Of a DNA stretch of 38,592 bases, positions 15,882 to 24,515 are shown piece after piece. Made by a program: the position numbers and the translations under genes. A model generated the notes under the pieces. The model was not told where the DNA came from. It saw only the letters and a list, made by a program, of their open reading frames with translations, and made no database searches. Within the stretch, counting starts at the first letter, position 1, and every line of letters starts with the position of its first letter. This DNA is from Bacteroidia bacterium Ga0077558 (lineage in GTDB: Bacteria; Bacteroidota; Bacteroidia; Chitinophagales; Chitinophagaceae), in assembly GCA_001464625.1 (NCBI GenBank), contig LNFJ01000060.1, positions 1 to 38,592 on the forward strand. Direction: 5' to 3'.

Positions 15882-17957
15882 TTACCCATTTTGGGGTCTG
15901 TTAATCAGGGATATAAGTTCTTTTGCAGAAAATACGGGATTAAGGCAAGTGTAACTACGGCAAAGGTAAATCGTAGTTCTTTCACCCCCGCTTTTTCCCG
16001 CAAGTAAAGGAAAGCCGGGAATAGGGCCGATTGATGCCATCAATACTTTATGAGGCAGATAATAATTAATGATTTCCTGTTGAATTACTTGAAAATTACC
16101 TCCAACCACTACAATTTCACTGGTACCAGTCACTATTTCCTGCAACAGGCTGCACCAAATGCCAAAAGAAGAAGGGTAACGGGTAATTGCATTTCCAAGG
16201 GAAGCTGCCATATTTAAGCTTCTTTGTTTCCACTCCGGAAGATCGAAAAAGATGGATAACTGATAAAGATTATAGGCCATCACTGCATTTCCGGATGGTA
16301 CAGCTCCATCATATACCTCTTTTTTGCGGACGATAACATCAGTTTGGCTTTCGGAAGTAAAAAAGAAAAACCCCGTATCCTTTTCACTAAAATTTTCAAT
16401 CGCAAAGCTGGTAATATTTTTTGCTTTAACTAGCCAGTTTGTATCCGCTGTTATTTCATGCAGATGAATTAATGCCTGAATGAGGTAAGCATAGTCATCT
16501 AAAAAAGCCGGGTACTTTGCAATGTCATTTTTCCAGGTGTGATAAAATTCGTTTTGCTTTTTTGCGGCAAAATGATTTAAAAGAAAATACATATTATCAA
16601 TCGCCAGCTGCTTGTATCGTTCGTTGCCCGTTGCTGCAAAAGCCTTGCTGCAAGCCGAGTTCATCAAAGCATTCCACCCTAATAAAATTTTATCATCTAA
16701 TAACGGACGTATTCTCCCAGTTCTTTTTTCTAAAAGCTTCTTTCTTCCATCAGCTAAAATTTTTTCAACTTCCGCAATTGAAATATTTTTTTCAGCAGCA
16801 AAAAAAGCTATTGGTTTCTTAACACGAAGAATATTTGTTTCCTCCCAACCTGCCTGTCCGGCAGGCAGGTTACCATGAGCAGTAATATCATAATACTCAC
16901 AAAAGATGGCGGCATCTTTTCCCAACAATGCTCCTACTTCTTCCAAATTCCATACATAAAATTTTCCTTCTACTCCTTCGCTATCTGCATCTAATGCTGA
17001 ATAGAACCCATTGCCTTGATGTAACAATTCCCTTTGTACAAATTCCAATGTTTCATCTATTACTTCTTTATAACGAAGCTTACCCGTTAATTGAAAAGCT
17101 TCACTTAACACTATTACCAGCAAGGCATTATCATAGAGCATTTTTTCAAAATGGGGTGCCAGCCATTCTGTATCGGTTGAGTATCGGGCAAAGCCACCGC
17201 CTGCCTGGTCGTAAATACCGCCTTCTATCATTTTATCGAGAGAGAGAATTGCTTGTTGTAATGCTTCTTGATTTTTGGTGATATGATGATACCGCAGTAA
17301 AAACTGTATTGAAAATGTTTGCGGAAACTTTGGTGCTTTTCCAAAACCGCCCCATTCTTTATCTGCCGATTTCATCAAATTCCGAAATGCTTCATCTAAT
17401 TTTTCGGTAGTAAAAACTTCCGTTTCTGCTACCTTTTGCAATCCAAATGAATTTGATTGAAATAGATGCTGAGTCAGATTTTCTGCCTGTGCATCTATTT
17501 CATGTCGCCTCTCCCCAAAAGCTTGCGTTACACTTAGCAACGTATCTTGCCAGGAAGGACGATTGAATGCTTTCTGAGGCGGGAAATAGGTTCCGCCATA
17601 AAATGGCTTTGCATCCGGTGTTAAAAAAACATTCAATGGCCATCCGCCACTACCCGTCATTGCCTGTACCGCATCCATATAAATATGATCTAGGTCTGGC
17701 CGCTCCTCCCTGTCAATTTTTATATTGATAAAATTTTCATTCATCATGTGTGCGGTGGCCTCATCTTCGAAACTTTCTCTTTCCATTACATGACACCAAT
17801 GACAAGATGCATATCCAATGCTAACAAGAATTGGCTTGTTTTCTTTTTTTGCTTTGTCGAGTGCCTCATCGCCCCATGGAAACCAATTGACCGGGTTATG
17901 TGCATGCTGTAGTAAATAAGGGCTTGTTTCATGTATAAGTTGATTGCTATGTTTCAT
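15882..17957 (-). CDS. YyaL/SSP411-type thioredoxin-domain protein with in-frame repeat insertion
   Basis: A member of the DUF255 family (YyaL, spermatogenesis-associated protein 20): an N-terminal thioredoxin-like domain followed by an alpha/alpha toroid resembling glycosidases and epimerases. Its biochemical role is not established. I chose the ATG at 17957 (691 residues) because it gives the canonical start [20 protein letters not shown]. An upstream in-frame start would add 16 unrelated residues. The redox motif SCHWCHVM has cysteines at 52 and 55. [26 protein letters not shown] and [11 protein letters not shown] are family signatures. Residues 364-370 (LPAGQAG) interrupt a segment usually reading GNWE and are encoded by a palindromic repeat (16847-16871). 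The gene lies downstream of the hemD terminator. Confidence 0.93.
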   Translation of the reverse strand: MKHSNQLIHETSPYLLQHAHNPVNWFPWGDEALDKAKKENKPILVSIGYASCHWCHVMERESFEDEATAHMMNENFINIKIDREERPDLDHIYMDAVQAMTGSGGWPLNVFLTPDAKPFYGGTYFPPQKAFNRPSWQDTLLSVTQAFGERRHEIDAQAENLTQHLFQSNSFGLQKVAETEVFTTEKLDEAFRNLMKSADKEWGGFGKAPKFPQTFSIQFLLRYHHITKNQEALQQAILSLDKMIEGGIYDQAGGGFARYSTDTEWLAPHFEKMLYDNALLVIVLSEAFQLTGKLRYKEVIDETLEFVQRELLHQGNGFYSALDADSEGVEGKFYVWNLEEVGALLGKDAAIFCEYYDITAHGNLPAGQAGWEETNILRVKKPIAFFAAEKNISIAEVEKILADGRKKLLEKRTGRIRPLLDDKILLGWNALMNSACSKAFAATGNERYKQLAIDNMYFLLNHFAAKKQNEFYHTWKNDIAKYPAFLDDYAYLIQALIHLHEITADTNWLVKAKNITSFAIENFSEKDTGFFFFTSESQTDVIVRKKEVYDGAVPSGNAVMAYNLYQLSIFFDLPEWKQRSLNMAASLGNAITRYPSSFGIWCSLLQEIVTGTSEIVVVGGNFQVIQQEIINYYLPHKVLMASIGPIPGFPLLAGKSGGERTTIYLCRSYTCLNPVFSAKELISLINRPQNG
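16847..16871. repeat. Palindromic repeat, copy A, inside the yyaL-like gene
   Basis: AACCTGCCTG (16847-16856) and CAGGCAGGTT (16862-16871) form a perfect 10-bp inverted repeat around TCCGG. The 21-bp core, CCTGCCTGTCCGGCAGGCAGG (16849-16869), closely matches the copy in hemW and two intergenic copies. It lies in frame and adds seven codons (LPAGQAG) to the host protein. Confidence 0.85.
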
Positions 17958-17984
17958 CTGTCTATTATAAGTTGCTGCTAAGTT

Positions 17985-18020
17985 CGTATAAAAGAAAAAG
18001 GACACCGAATTGGCGTCCTT
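17985..18020 (-). terminator. Intrinsic terminator after hemD (minus strand)
   Basis: AAGGACACC (17998-18006) pairs with GGCGTCCTT (18012-18020) in a 9-bp stem with one G-U pair and a 5-nt loop. On the minus strand the stem is followed by TTTTCTTTTATA. It lies 24 bp after the hemD stop and separates the hemD unit from the yyaL-like gene. Confidence 0.85.
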
Positions 18021-18043
18021 CTCAATTATTTAAAGTGAAATTT

Positions 18044-18844
18044 TTATTTTTTCTTCATTGTTGCGGCTAAAAATTGCTCCAATGCAGCCACCATACTTGG
18101 GGCTTGTGGAAGCGGTGCTTTTATTTCCAGTTTAAGACCTGCATCTTCAATTGCTTTAGACGTGTTATTGCCAAATGCACCTAACACAGTTCCGTTTTGT
18201 TTGTACTTGGGAACATTATCAAAAAGACTCTTTACTCCACTCGGTGTAAAAAAGCAAATAACATCATATTCATTCTTCGTCAATACTTCCTTTACATCAC
18301 TGCTTACGCTTCTGTACATAAATGCCAATACAAATTCACAATTATTCGCTTTAAGCCAGTTTACTATTTCATTATCCTGCTGATTTTCTGAACATACATA
18401 CAGGAACTTCTCATTAGCCTTATGCTTATTAATTACATCAAACATGCTTTTATTAGTACCATCGGCACCATAAAATACTTTCCGCTTTCTGTAAAGGATA
18501 AATTTTTGAAGATATAAGGCAACTGCTTCAGTGATGCAGAAATATTTGGTGTCTTGCGATACGCTTACTTTCATCTCTTCGCAAGTGCGGAAAAAATGAT
18601 CAATGGCGTTTCTGCTCGTAAAAACAACACCTGTATAGTTCTGAATTTCAATCTTTTGTTTACGAAAGTCCCGGGCAGGAATACCCTCCAGGCGTATAAA
18701 AGGATGAAAGTCCAGATCCACACTATATTTCCTGGACAGCTCAAAGTACGGAGACTTTTCACTCTCCGGCCTTGGTTGGGTAATCAGGATTTTTTGTATT
18801 GCTTTGGCCTGAACGTCGGCCTTTTTAACCCCATTTTTAATCAT
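18044..18844 (-). CDS. hemD: Uroporphyrinogen-III synthase
   Basis: Cytosolic enzyme of tetrapyrrole synthesis that cyclises hydroxymethylbilane to uroporphyrinogen III, the shared precursor of haem, sirohaem and cobalamin. The 266-residue protein contains the Bacteroidota-type N-terminus IQKILITQPRPESEKSPYFE, then GVVFTSRNAIDHFF and, in the second domain, DVICFFTPSGVKSLFDN and AFGNNTSKAIEDAGL. HemD proteins conserve little sequence, but the two-domain pattern and these loops are typical. I chose the ATG at 18844 rather than an in-frame TTG nine codons upstream. It follows the DUF4271 gene by 39 bp, an arrangement common in Bacteroidota, and ends at a strong terminator. Confidence 0.92.
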   Translation of the reverse strand: MIKNGVKKADVQAKAIQKILITQPRPESEKSPYFELSRKYSVDLDFHPFIRLEGIPARDFRKQKIEIQNYTGVVFTSRNAIDHFFRTCEEMKVSVSQDTKYFCITEAVALYLQKFILYRKRKVFYGADGTNKSMFDVINKHKANEKFLYVCSENQQDNEIVNWLKANNCEFVLAFMYRSVSSDVKEVLTKNEYDVICFFTPSGVKSLFDNVPKYKQNGTVLGAFGNNTSKAIEDAGLKLEIKAPLPQAPSMVAALEQFLAATMKKK

Positions 18845-18883
18845 GTTCTGTTCAGCTAAAGTTGAGTGCAAAGGTAGGAACTT

Positions 18884-19837
18884 CTACTTAAAATATACTA
18901 ACAACGCCTTGTAAATCAGCAAAAGAGGCGCTATCTCAAAAGCACAGAGGTACAAAAAGAAATGAAAGGGGTTGACTTTGACCTGATTACGAACAGATGC
19001 ATAAGTCAAAATAAATCGGTATAAAATCAGTCCCGACACCAGGCACCATGAAAGTACAAGGCCTGCCGTGTAAATATTGCCAACGCTAAATGCCAATATG
19101 GCGATAAATGGCAGTAACATAATACCAATCATTTTATTGATGATAAAGACAATGAAGATATATGCATTGGCGGCCTCCTCTGCATTGAAAACCCAGCCTG
19201 CTACTTTAAGAAATAAAAATTTTACAAAATAGGCTGCCGATAATCCAATACAACAGTAAAAGAACAGTAACCAGAAGTTCTGTACCGGGTTAATATTATA
19301 GTGGCTGAATAAAAGGCTAATATATAATCCAGTACTTAATATGTAAAATGCATTGAGCAAGAGTGAAGGCAATGGCGTTTGCATTAACTGCTCCCTTATT
19401 TGTCTTTGTTTTAGTGTGGTTCTGAAAAAAAGACGAAATAAGTCGCTGAAATACTTTGGAAAAATTTGGCGAAGCACTGCGAAAATGAACAATAGCAAGA
19501 GAATGAAATAGAAAAGAGATTCTTTACTTGTTATCTTTCGAATATCCCCTTCTTCATTTTTTATAACAGTAGTACCAAAACCAAAATAAGGGTGTCGCTT
19601 TAATACTTGCCAGCTAAAGCCAGGGGTAGTAACTAGATCATGTGGCCAGTTGGCATCTTCTTTTGGTCTTCTTGATACTGAATCTTTCTTTTCTATTACC
19701 GGCAAGGAAGGTTTTAGAATGGTACTATCTACTACGATCAACGTATCTGCTTCAAGGGTAGAATCCGGTGCTGTTTGAGCCGGGCTACTTGCAGCAAGTA
19801 GCAATAAATAAGAAACTAAAAAGAATACCTTGTTCAA
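18884..19837 (-). CDS. DUF4271 multi-pass membrane protein
   Basis: A 317-residue integral membrane protein of unknown function. It has a signal-like N-terminus (VFFLVSYLLLLAASSPAQ), a periplasmic stretch to about residue 100, then about six hydrophobic helices (for example FYFILLLLFIFAVLRQIFP). It ends in the DUF4271 signature YLCAFEIAPLLLIYKALLVY. The only plausible start is TTG at 19837, supported by a promoter-like box at 19855-19862. The gene lies directly upstream of hemD and is very likely co-transcribed with it. The family is largely confined to Bacteroidota, and nothing in the sequence gives a mechanism. Confidence 0.88.
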   Translation of the reverse strand: MNKVFFLVSYLLLLAASSPAQTAPDSTLEADTLIVVDSTILKPSLPVIEKKDSVSRRPKEDANWPHDLVTTPGFSWQVLKRHPYFGFGTTVIKNEEGDIRKITSKESLFYFILLLLFIFAVLRQIFPKYFSDLFRLFFRTTLKQRQIREQLMQTPLPSLLLNAFYILSTGLYISLLFSHYNINPVQNFWLLFFYCCIGLSAAYFVKFLFLKVAGWVFNAEEAANAYIFIVFIINKMIGIMLLPFIAILAFSVGNIYTAGLVLSWCLVSGLILYRFILTYASVRNQVKVNPFHFFLYLCAFEIAPLLLIYKALLVYFK

Positions 19838-19854
19838 AAGTGAAATTTGTTTTG

Positions 19855-19862
19855 CAAAAGTA
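19855..19862 (-). promoter_or_regulatory. Candidate -7 box for the DUF4271-hemD unit
   Basis: On the minus strand this reads TACTTTTG, an exact TAnnTTTG match, 17 bp upstream of the TTG start at 19837. It implies a leader of about ten bases and supports the unusual TTG start. A clear -33 TTTG is not visible. Confidence 0.4.
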
Positions 19863-19891
19863 TTGAAGGAGAAATGACTCGGTGCAGGATT

Positions 19892-21718
19892 TTAAAAATA
19901 GTTTACAAAGCCGAAATGAATTTTTGATTGACGCAGGTTTAACTCTGTATCGTTTCTTTTACCAACCGCCCAGGCGAGGTTAAAAACACCAGCTTTGGTT
20001 TCAAAAGCAAGACCAAGGCCTGTTCCGAAATAAGTGTAATTGACCTTTACATTCTTACTATTGTTTCTCCCCCAACCACCATCAGCCAGGGCATAAAAGA
20101 AAGAATTTTGACCAACCAGGTACCGAAACTCAAGGGTTGCTATGGCGAAATGTGATAAGTATTGACTTTCCTCATCGAACCCACGAAGCAATTTGTAGCC
20201 GCCAATTTGAAAAAGTTCATTCCTGAAAATATTTCCGCTCTGAAAAGCTCCTGCATTAATAGCCGTTTTTACAGTGCTGCGTTGGTTTGCTAATGGAAAA
20301 TACTTGGCCAGCGTTGCTCTTGCCCTTAATTGGTAAGATTTTAATTTGATAGTATCATAGAGTTTATCAAAATCGAATGATGGATCGCCGGGATCTTTTA
20401 GCGTAACGATCTCGTTATTCTTTTTTATTGTTTTTGTTCCAATGGATGTGATGATCCGAAACTCATTTCCTTTCTTTGGATTGAAGCGGTAATCAGTAGT
20501 ATTTAATTCATAATCTACTCCAACATTAAATGAACTTACATCTCCTACTTCCGGCAACTGCCTTGTTTGAATGATCTGTGCCGGATTAATAGAACCAGAG
20601 CTGATAAACGTTTGCTGCCGCTGTATAAACAATTTGCCTGACTGGTTTGCATTCAATGTGTATTGAGCTCCCAATTGAAGATTGATGTTGACGAAGCTGC
20701 TGTCTTTACGAAGAATATCAAATGTAAAATCTAGTCCAACAGGTGAATGAAAAAGGTAAGGATATTGAAACAATAAATTTAACCGGGGCGATTTAACCTG
20801 TATTTGCTGCCAGTTAACACCAATTGTTTCTCCAGAGCCTAAAGCATTCTTCAATAAAATATTTGCTTCACCGGTGAGCAATAATTTTTTACTCGATAGC
20901 TGGTCATTATTCGGCAAAAAGCCTACTAATACATTTACCTGGCTGCTCTTTTTTTGTTTCAGGTATAAATTTACTACCGATCCTGTACCCAACATCGTTA
21001 GGTTGGCCGGTTGTTCTTCTTCAACGTAAGTCAACTCCCTTATTTTTTTACTGATACCGAGCAATTTTTGTTTATTGTAAATACTGCTATTCGGTATATC
21101 AAGATACCGTTGCAAATAATCGCCGGAAATTTTAGCATTGCCATATACCCGGATACTGTCAATCTTATACAGTGGCCCCTTTACTACTTTGAGAAGAGCA
21201 AAGACCTTTTCAGCTTCAAGTTGTAAACTATCTAAGTAAACTTTTGCAAAGGGGTAACCGGTATTTTCTAATTGCGTTAAAAATCTATCCTGCCAGAGTT
21301 GTACTTGTGTAAAATCCATAGGCTTATCGGCAAAAAGTTTCTCCCGCCAACCGACTGCATTTAATAAATCAGGTGCTACAGATCTTGCATCTAACTGTGC
21401 CCAGCGATACTGCTCGCCTACAAATAAAACCATGTAGGCAGATAAAGAATCAATTTTCAAACTATCTATCGAATTGGTTACATATCCTTTGGATTGAAGT
21501 TGGGATGGTAGCTGATTAACATACTCCAAACAGGCATTGCGGTTTGCAAAAGTTGTTTGTAAACCCAGTTGAGTTGAAATAAATGCGGCATCCTTATCTA
21601 CAAATCGGATAGAAAGCTGATAATTGCCAGCTTGCGGGTCAGAAAAATTTTGTGCGGATAGATAAATAACCGGCAACAAAAAAACTAGAACCGATATTTG
21701 TAGTCTGAATAGTAACAT
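19892..21718 (-). CDS. BamA/TamA-family outer-membrane protein
   Basis: A 608-residue Omp85-superfamily protein with a signal peptide (LLFRLQISVLVFLLPVIYLS). It has POTRA-like repeats over about residues 30-250, including the strand-helix pattern IDSIRVYGNAKISGDYLQRYL, and a C-terminal 16-strand barrel. The barrel carries the superfamily signature QIGGYKLLRGFDEESQYLSH, in which the RGF triplet is diagnostic, and ends in aromatic F (FGFVNYF). It is shorter than BamA (about 800 residues) and has fewer POTRA domains, so it is more likely a TamA-like or accessory protein than the main BamA. I chose the ATG at 21718. A GTG four codons upstream is possible. It is transcribed divergently from hemW. 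Confidence 0.88.
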   Translation of the reverse strand: MLLFRLQISVLVFLLPVIYLSAQNFSDPQAGNYQLSIRFVDKDAAFISTQLGLQTTFANRNACLEYVNQLPSQLQSKGYVTNSIDSLKIDSLSAYMVLFVGEQYRWAQLDARSVAPDLLNAVGWREKLFADKPMDFTQVQLWQDRFLTQLENTGYPFAKVYLDSLQLEAEKVFALLKVVKGPLYKIDSIRVYGNAKISGDYLQRYLDIPNSSIYNKQKLLGISKKIRELTYVEEEQPANLTMLGTGSVVNLYLKQKKSSQVNVLVGFLPNNDQLSSKKLLLTGEANILLKNALGSGETIGVNWQQIQVKSPRLNLLFQYPYLFHSPVGLDFTFDILRKDSSFVNINLQLGAQYTLNANQSGKLFIQRQQTFISSGSINPAQIIQTRQLPEVGDVSSFNVGVDYELNTTDYRFNPKKGNEFRIITSIGTKTIKKNNEIVTLKDPGDPSFDFDKLYDTIKLKSYQLRARATLAKYFPLANQRSTVKTAINAGAFQSGNIFRNELFQIGGYKLLRGFDEESQYLSHFAIATLEFRYLVGQNSFFYALADGGWGRNNSKNVKVNYTYFGTGLGLAFETKAGVFNLAWAVGKRNDTELNLRQSKIHFGFVNYF

Positions 21719-21771
21719 GTGGCTTTTCACCGGGATATTCAGCTAAATTATTCATTAAATCTCAAATTAAC

Positions 21772-22890
21772 TTGGCCGGTATTTATATTCATATACCTTT
21801 TTGTAAACAAAGTTGTCATTATTGCAACTTTCATTTTGCCACATCCCTGCATTATAAGAACGAATTGATAGCGGCTTTATTGAAAGAAATACCCTTGCAA
21901 AAAAACTACCTGGGCGAAGAAGTAGTAGAAACTATTTATTTCGGCGGTGGCACTCCCAGCCTTTGTACTAAAGAAGAAATTGAAACCATAATTGCTGCAA
22001 TTCGTTCAACATTTATTGTAGCAAAAGAAGCAGAAATTACACTGGAAGCAAACCCGGATGATATTACCGAGGAAAAATTAATTGAATGGAAAGCTGTTGG
22101 CATAACCCGGTTAAGTATTGGCATTCAAAGTTTCTTTGAAGAAGACCTGCAATGGATGAACAGGGCACATAATGCAGCACAGGCCATCAACAATTTAAAA
22201 CTGGCATTGCAGTATTTTGAAAACATAAGTATAGACCTGATATATGGCACACCGCAGCTCACCAATGAAAAATGGAAAAAGAATGTTGATACCGCTATTG
22301 CTTTAAACATTCCGCATCTTTCCTGCTATGCATTAACTGTAGAACCGAAGACACCGTTGGATAAGATGATACAGCAGCATAAAAGCTTACCTGTAAATCC
22401 CGATAAACAATCAGAGCAATTTTTATTACTGATGCAATGGCTGGAAGATGCCGGCTATGAGCATTATGAAATTTCCAATTTTGCAAAGCTTGCCTGTCCG
22501 ACAGGCAGGCCGGGTTGGCGCAGCCGACATAACTCTTCCTATTGGCAGGGAAGTCACTATTTAGGACTTGGCCCATCCGCCCATTCATTTAATGGAAAAG
22601 AACGGCAATGGAATATTGCTAATAATACTATCTATATTGATACGATAAATAAAGGTATCATTCCGCTTGAAAAAGAAGTGCTGACAGAAACGCAGCAGCT
22701 CAATGAATACATTATGACTTCATTACGAACAATGGAAGGAACAAAACTATCTATTACTGGAAATAGTTTGTTAGAGAGAAGTAAAAAATTTATTGACTCC
22801 GGATTAATGAAACTAGAAAACGATTCACTTACCCTTACCAAAGAGGGAAAATTACTGGCCGATGGGATTGCGGCTGATTTATTCTTTTAA
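21772..22890 (+). CDS. hemW: Radical SAM haem chaperone HemW with in-frame repeat insertion
   Basis: HemW is a radical SAM protein related to coproporphyrinogen dehydrogenase HemN. It binds haem and is thought to deliver it to membrane enzymes. The 372 residues start with TTG. The start is fixed by the family N-terminus AGIYIHIPFCKQSCHYCNF, whose Cys11, Cys15 and Cys18 bind the 4Fe-4S cluster. FGGGTPSLC, LEANPDDIT, RLSIGIQSF and DLIYGTP are all in place. HYEISNFAK is followed by seven extra residues (LACPTGR, 240-246) before PGWRSRHNSSYW. The extra residues are encoded exactly by a palindromic repeat. The rest of the C-terminal HemW domain is normal. The stop overlaps that of the convergent downstream gene. 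Confidence 0.95.
   Translation: MAGIYIHIPFCKQSCHYCNFHFATSLHYKNELIAALLKEIPLQKNYLGEEVVETIYFGGGTPSLCTKEEIETIIAAIRSTFIVAKEAEITLEANPDDITEEKLIEWKAVGITRLSIGIQSFFEEDLQWMNRAHNAAQAINNLKLALQYFENISIDLIYGTPQLTNEKWKKNVDTAIALNIPHLSCYALTVEPKTPLDKMIQQHKSLPVNPDKQSEQFLLLMQWLEDAGYEHYEISNFAKLACPTGRPGWRSRHNSSYWQGSHYLGLGPSAHSFNGKERQWNIANNTIYIDTINKGIIPLEKEVLTETQQLNEYIMTSLRTMEGTKLSITGNSLLERSKKFIDSGLMKLENDSLTLTKEGKLLADGIAADLFF
22489..22509. repeat. Palindromic repeat, copy B, inside hemW
   Basis: CTTGCCTGTCCGACAGGCAGG is a 21-bp imperfect palindrome with a GCCTGT/ACAGGC core and a CCG loop. It differs from copy A at two positions. It occupies exactly seven codons (LACPTGR) between Lys and Pro of a segment that other Bacteroidota HemW proteins usually write as FAKPG. 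The insertion is clean at codon boundaries. Confidence 0.85.
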
Positions 22891-23093
22891 GCTTTACTGA
22901 TCCAGCCGATAATAATATTCAATAAACAACCTAACGCAACCAGAGATGTGAGGATGAAATTAAACCATTTGATAGGATGTGGTTTTGAGCTGCCTTCTTT
23001 TCTACTATCCTGCCATTTGCTAAAATCAAGTATGTTTAATACAATCAGCACAATGGCGGCAATCAAAAACAAAACCTGGAAAAACTGGATCAT
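22887..23093 (-). CDS. Small two-helix membrane protein
   Basis: A 68-residue protein with two hydrophobic segments, at about residues 3-22 (QFFQVLFLIAAIVLIVLNIL) and 44-65 (WFNFILTSLVALGCLLNIII), joined by a charged loop with SKWQDSRKEGSSKPHP. I do not recognise a family, but the clean hairpin topology and ATG start suggest a real gene. Its stop codon overlaps the hemW stop on the opposite strand, so the two genes converge with no spacer. Confidence 0.65.
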   Translation of the reverse strand: MIQFFQVLFLIAAIVLIVLNILDFSKWQDSRKEGSSKPHPIKWFNFILTSLVALGCLLNIIIGWISKA

Positions 23094-23235
23094 GGGGCAT
23101 TATTTATTACCGGTGAAGTTAAATCAATAGTAAATATAATTATAGCAGAAATTCTTTGATTTTACGCCGATAGAATAGCGATTTTGAACAATGGAGCAGA
23201 GCGAATGCTGGGCAATTAAAGATAGCGTATCAGTA

Positions 23236-23346
23236 TTATAATTTTTGATGATTATGTTTCCAGTAATTATATAATTGTTTTGCAACGAGGCACAGCACCA
23301 TTATTAAAATGGCAGCTGGTACAAATCCATGGTACGAGAGTGGCAT
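23236..23346 (-). CDS. Possible 36-residue single-helix membrane peptide
   Basis: A short reading frame starting with ATG at 23346, 44 bp downstream of gpsA on the same strand. The product begins MPLSYHGFVPAAILIMVLCL and ends in a basic, aromatic tail (KQLYNYWKHNHQKL). It has one hydrophobic helix followed by positive charges, which is the pattern of a small inner-membrane protein. No homologue is known to me. The remainder of the 23094-23390 gap holds nothing else that I can identify. Confidence 0.4.
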   Translation of the reverse strand: MPLSYHGFVPAAILIMVLCLVAKQLYNYWKHNHQKL

Positions 23347-23390
23347 AAAATAAGTTTAAGGTTAATTTTAACTGTTCACCATTCACCACC

Positions 23391-24431
23391 TCAGACCAAC
23401 ACCTGTTCAATCCGTTTAAACCCTTCACCCGGTTTAACATTTTCCCACAATATTTTATAGATTGTCTCCGCTATCGGAATCGCAGCTCCTACCGATTGAT
23501 TAATATGATAGATACATTTTGACGCATTATAACCTTCCGCCACCATGTTCATTTCCTTTTTTATATCCTGAATCGACTTTCCGTTGCCTATCATTTTACC
23601 AAATGCCCGGTTACGGCTATGTAGTGAATAACAGGTTACCAACAGATCACCAAGATATACGGATGCAGCATAGTTGGGGGTTTTACGATGGGTGATGGGA
23701 TCTTCTTCGCCATCATGTTCACCAACCGTAATATGCTCCACTCCGAATTTTCGTAAAAAACCCGCCATCTCATCTGCCGCATTAGCAATGTAAACGCTTA
23801 AAAAATTGTCGCCATAATTTAAACCATGTGCTATACCAGCACCCAATGCATAAATATTTTTTAACACCGCTGCATATTGTACACCCAATATATCATGATT
23901 AACAATAGTGCTAATATAATTCGTAGTAAAATAAGAAGCCATTTCGGAGGCTGCAATAATATCAGTGCCGGAAAAAGTGAGGTATGATAGTTTCTCCTCT
24001 GCCACTTCTTCTGCATGACAGGGACCAAGCACAGCAAAATAATTTTCGAGTGGCACATTAAATTCCTTTTGCAAATAATAGTTCAGTAAAATGTTTTTCT
24101 CAGGAAGCAAGCCTTTTATGGCTGATATAATTTTTTTACCCTTCCAGTCTTCAGCAGTTAAAGAAGCCAAGCTTTCTTCTGCATAGGCTGAGGGAATAGC
24201 AATTACCAAAACATCCGACTTTGATATTACTTGTTTTAAATTGGCTGACATAGCAAGCAAAGAAGTGTTGAATGTTACTCCTTTTAAATAATTAGGATTG
24301 CTGCCATGATTTTGTATATGTTTGATGGTTTCGGTATTTCGTATCCACCAGTTAATAGCATGTTTATTATCCACCAGCATTTTTGCCAATGCTGTTGCCC
24401 AACTGCCGCTACCAATTATTCCGAAAGTCAT
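23391..24431 (-). CDS. gpsA: Glycerol-3-phosphate dehydrogenase [NAD(P)+]
   Basis: Cytosolic enzyme that reduces dihydroxyacetone phosphate to sn-glycerol-3-phosphate for phospholipid synthesis. The 346 residues match the family length. The Rossmann fold is at the N-terminus, with GIIGSGSWATALAKML (residues 4-19). The active-site lysine lies in AAVLKNIYALGAGIAHGL. ISAIKGLLPE, VLGPCHAEEVAEE and the C-terminal dimer segment (VAEGYNASKCIY) are all recognisable. The start is ATG. It is preceded on its strand by the adaptor gene, with a gap of about 83 bp that contains a short tandem repeat. Confidence 0.96.
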   Translation of the reverse strand: MTFGIIGSGSWATALAKMLVDNKHAINWWIRNTETIKHIQNHGSNPNYLKGVTFNTSLLAMSANLKQVISKSDVLVIAIPSAYAEESLASLTAEDWKGKKIISAIKGLLPEKNILLNYYLQKEFNVPLENYFAVLGPCHAEEVAEEKLSYLTFSGTDIIAASEMASYFTTNYISTIVNHDILGVQYAAVLKNIYALGAGIAHGLNYGDNFLSVYIANAADEMAGFLRKFGVEHITVGEHDGEEDPITHRKTPNYAASVYLGDLLVTCYSLHSRNRAFGKMIGNGKSIQDIKKEMNMVAEGYNASKCIYHINQSVGAAIPIAETIYKILWENVKPGEGFKRIEQVLV

Positions 24432-24486
24432 TCGCTGTAACTAAAATTTTAAAATACTATAAAGAACCCTGGTATCATAAACTCTC

Positions 24487-24515
24487 AACTTCTCAACCCT
24501 AAACTTCTCAACTCT
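24487..24515. repeat. Short tandem repeat downstream of the adaptor gene
   Basis: AACTTCTCAACCCT (24487-24500) and AACTTCTCAACTCT (24502-24515) are two near-identical 14-bp units placed one base apart, directly at the end of the adaptor gene. Its function is unknown, and it may be a remnant of replication slippage. Confidence 0.5.

Noticed and set aside
17186..17216. GCCTGCCTGG in the yyaL-like gene as a further copy of the palindrome
   Set aside because: It encodes the conserved YDQAGGGF motif of the family and lacks the second arm of the palindrome.
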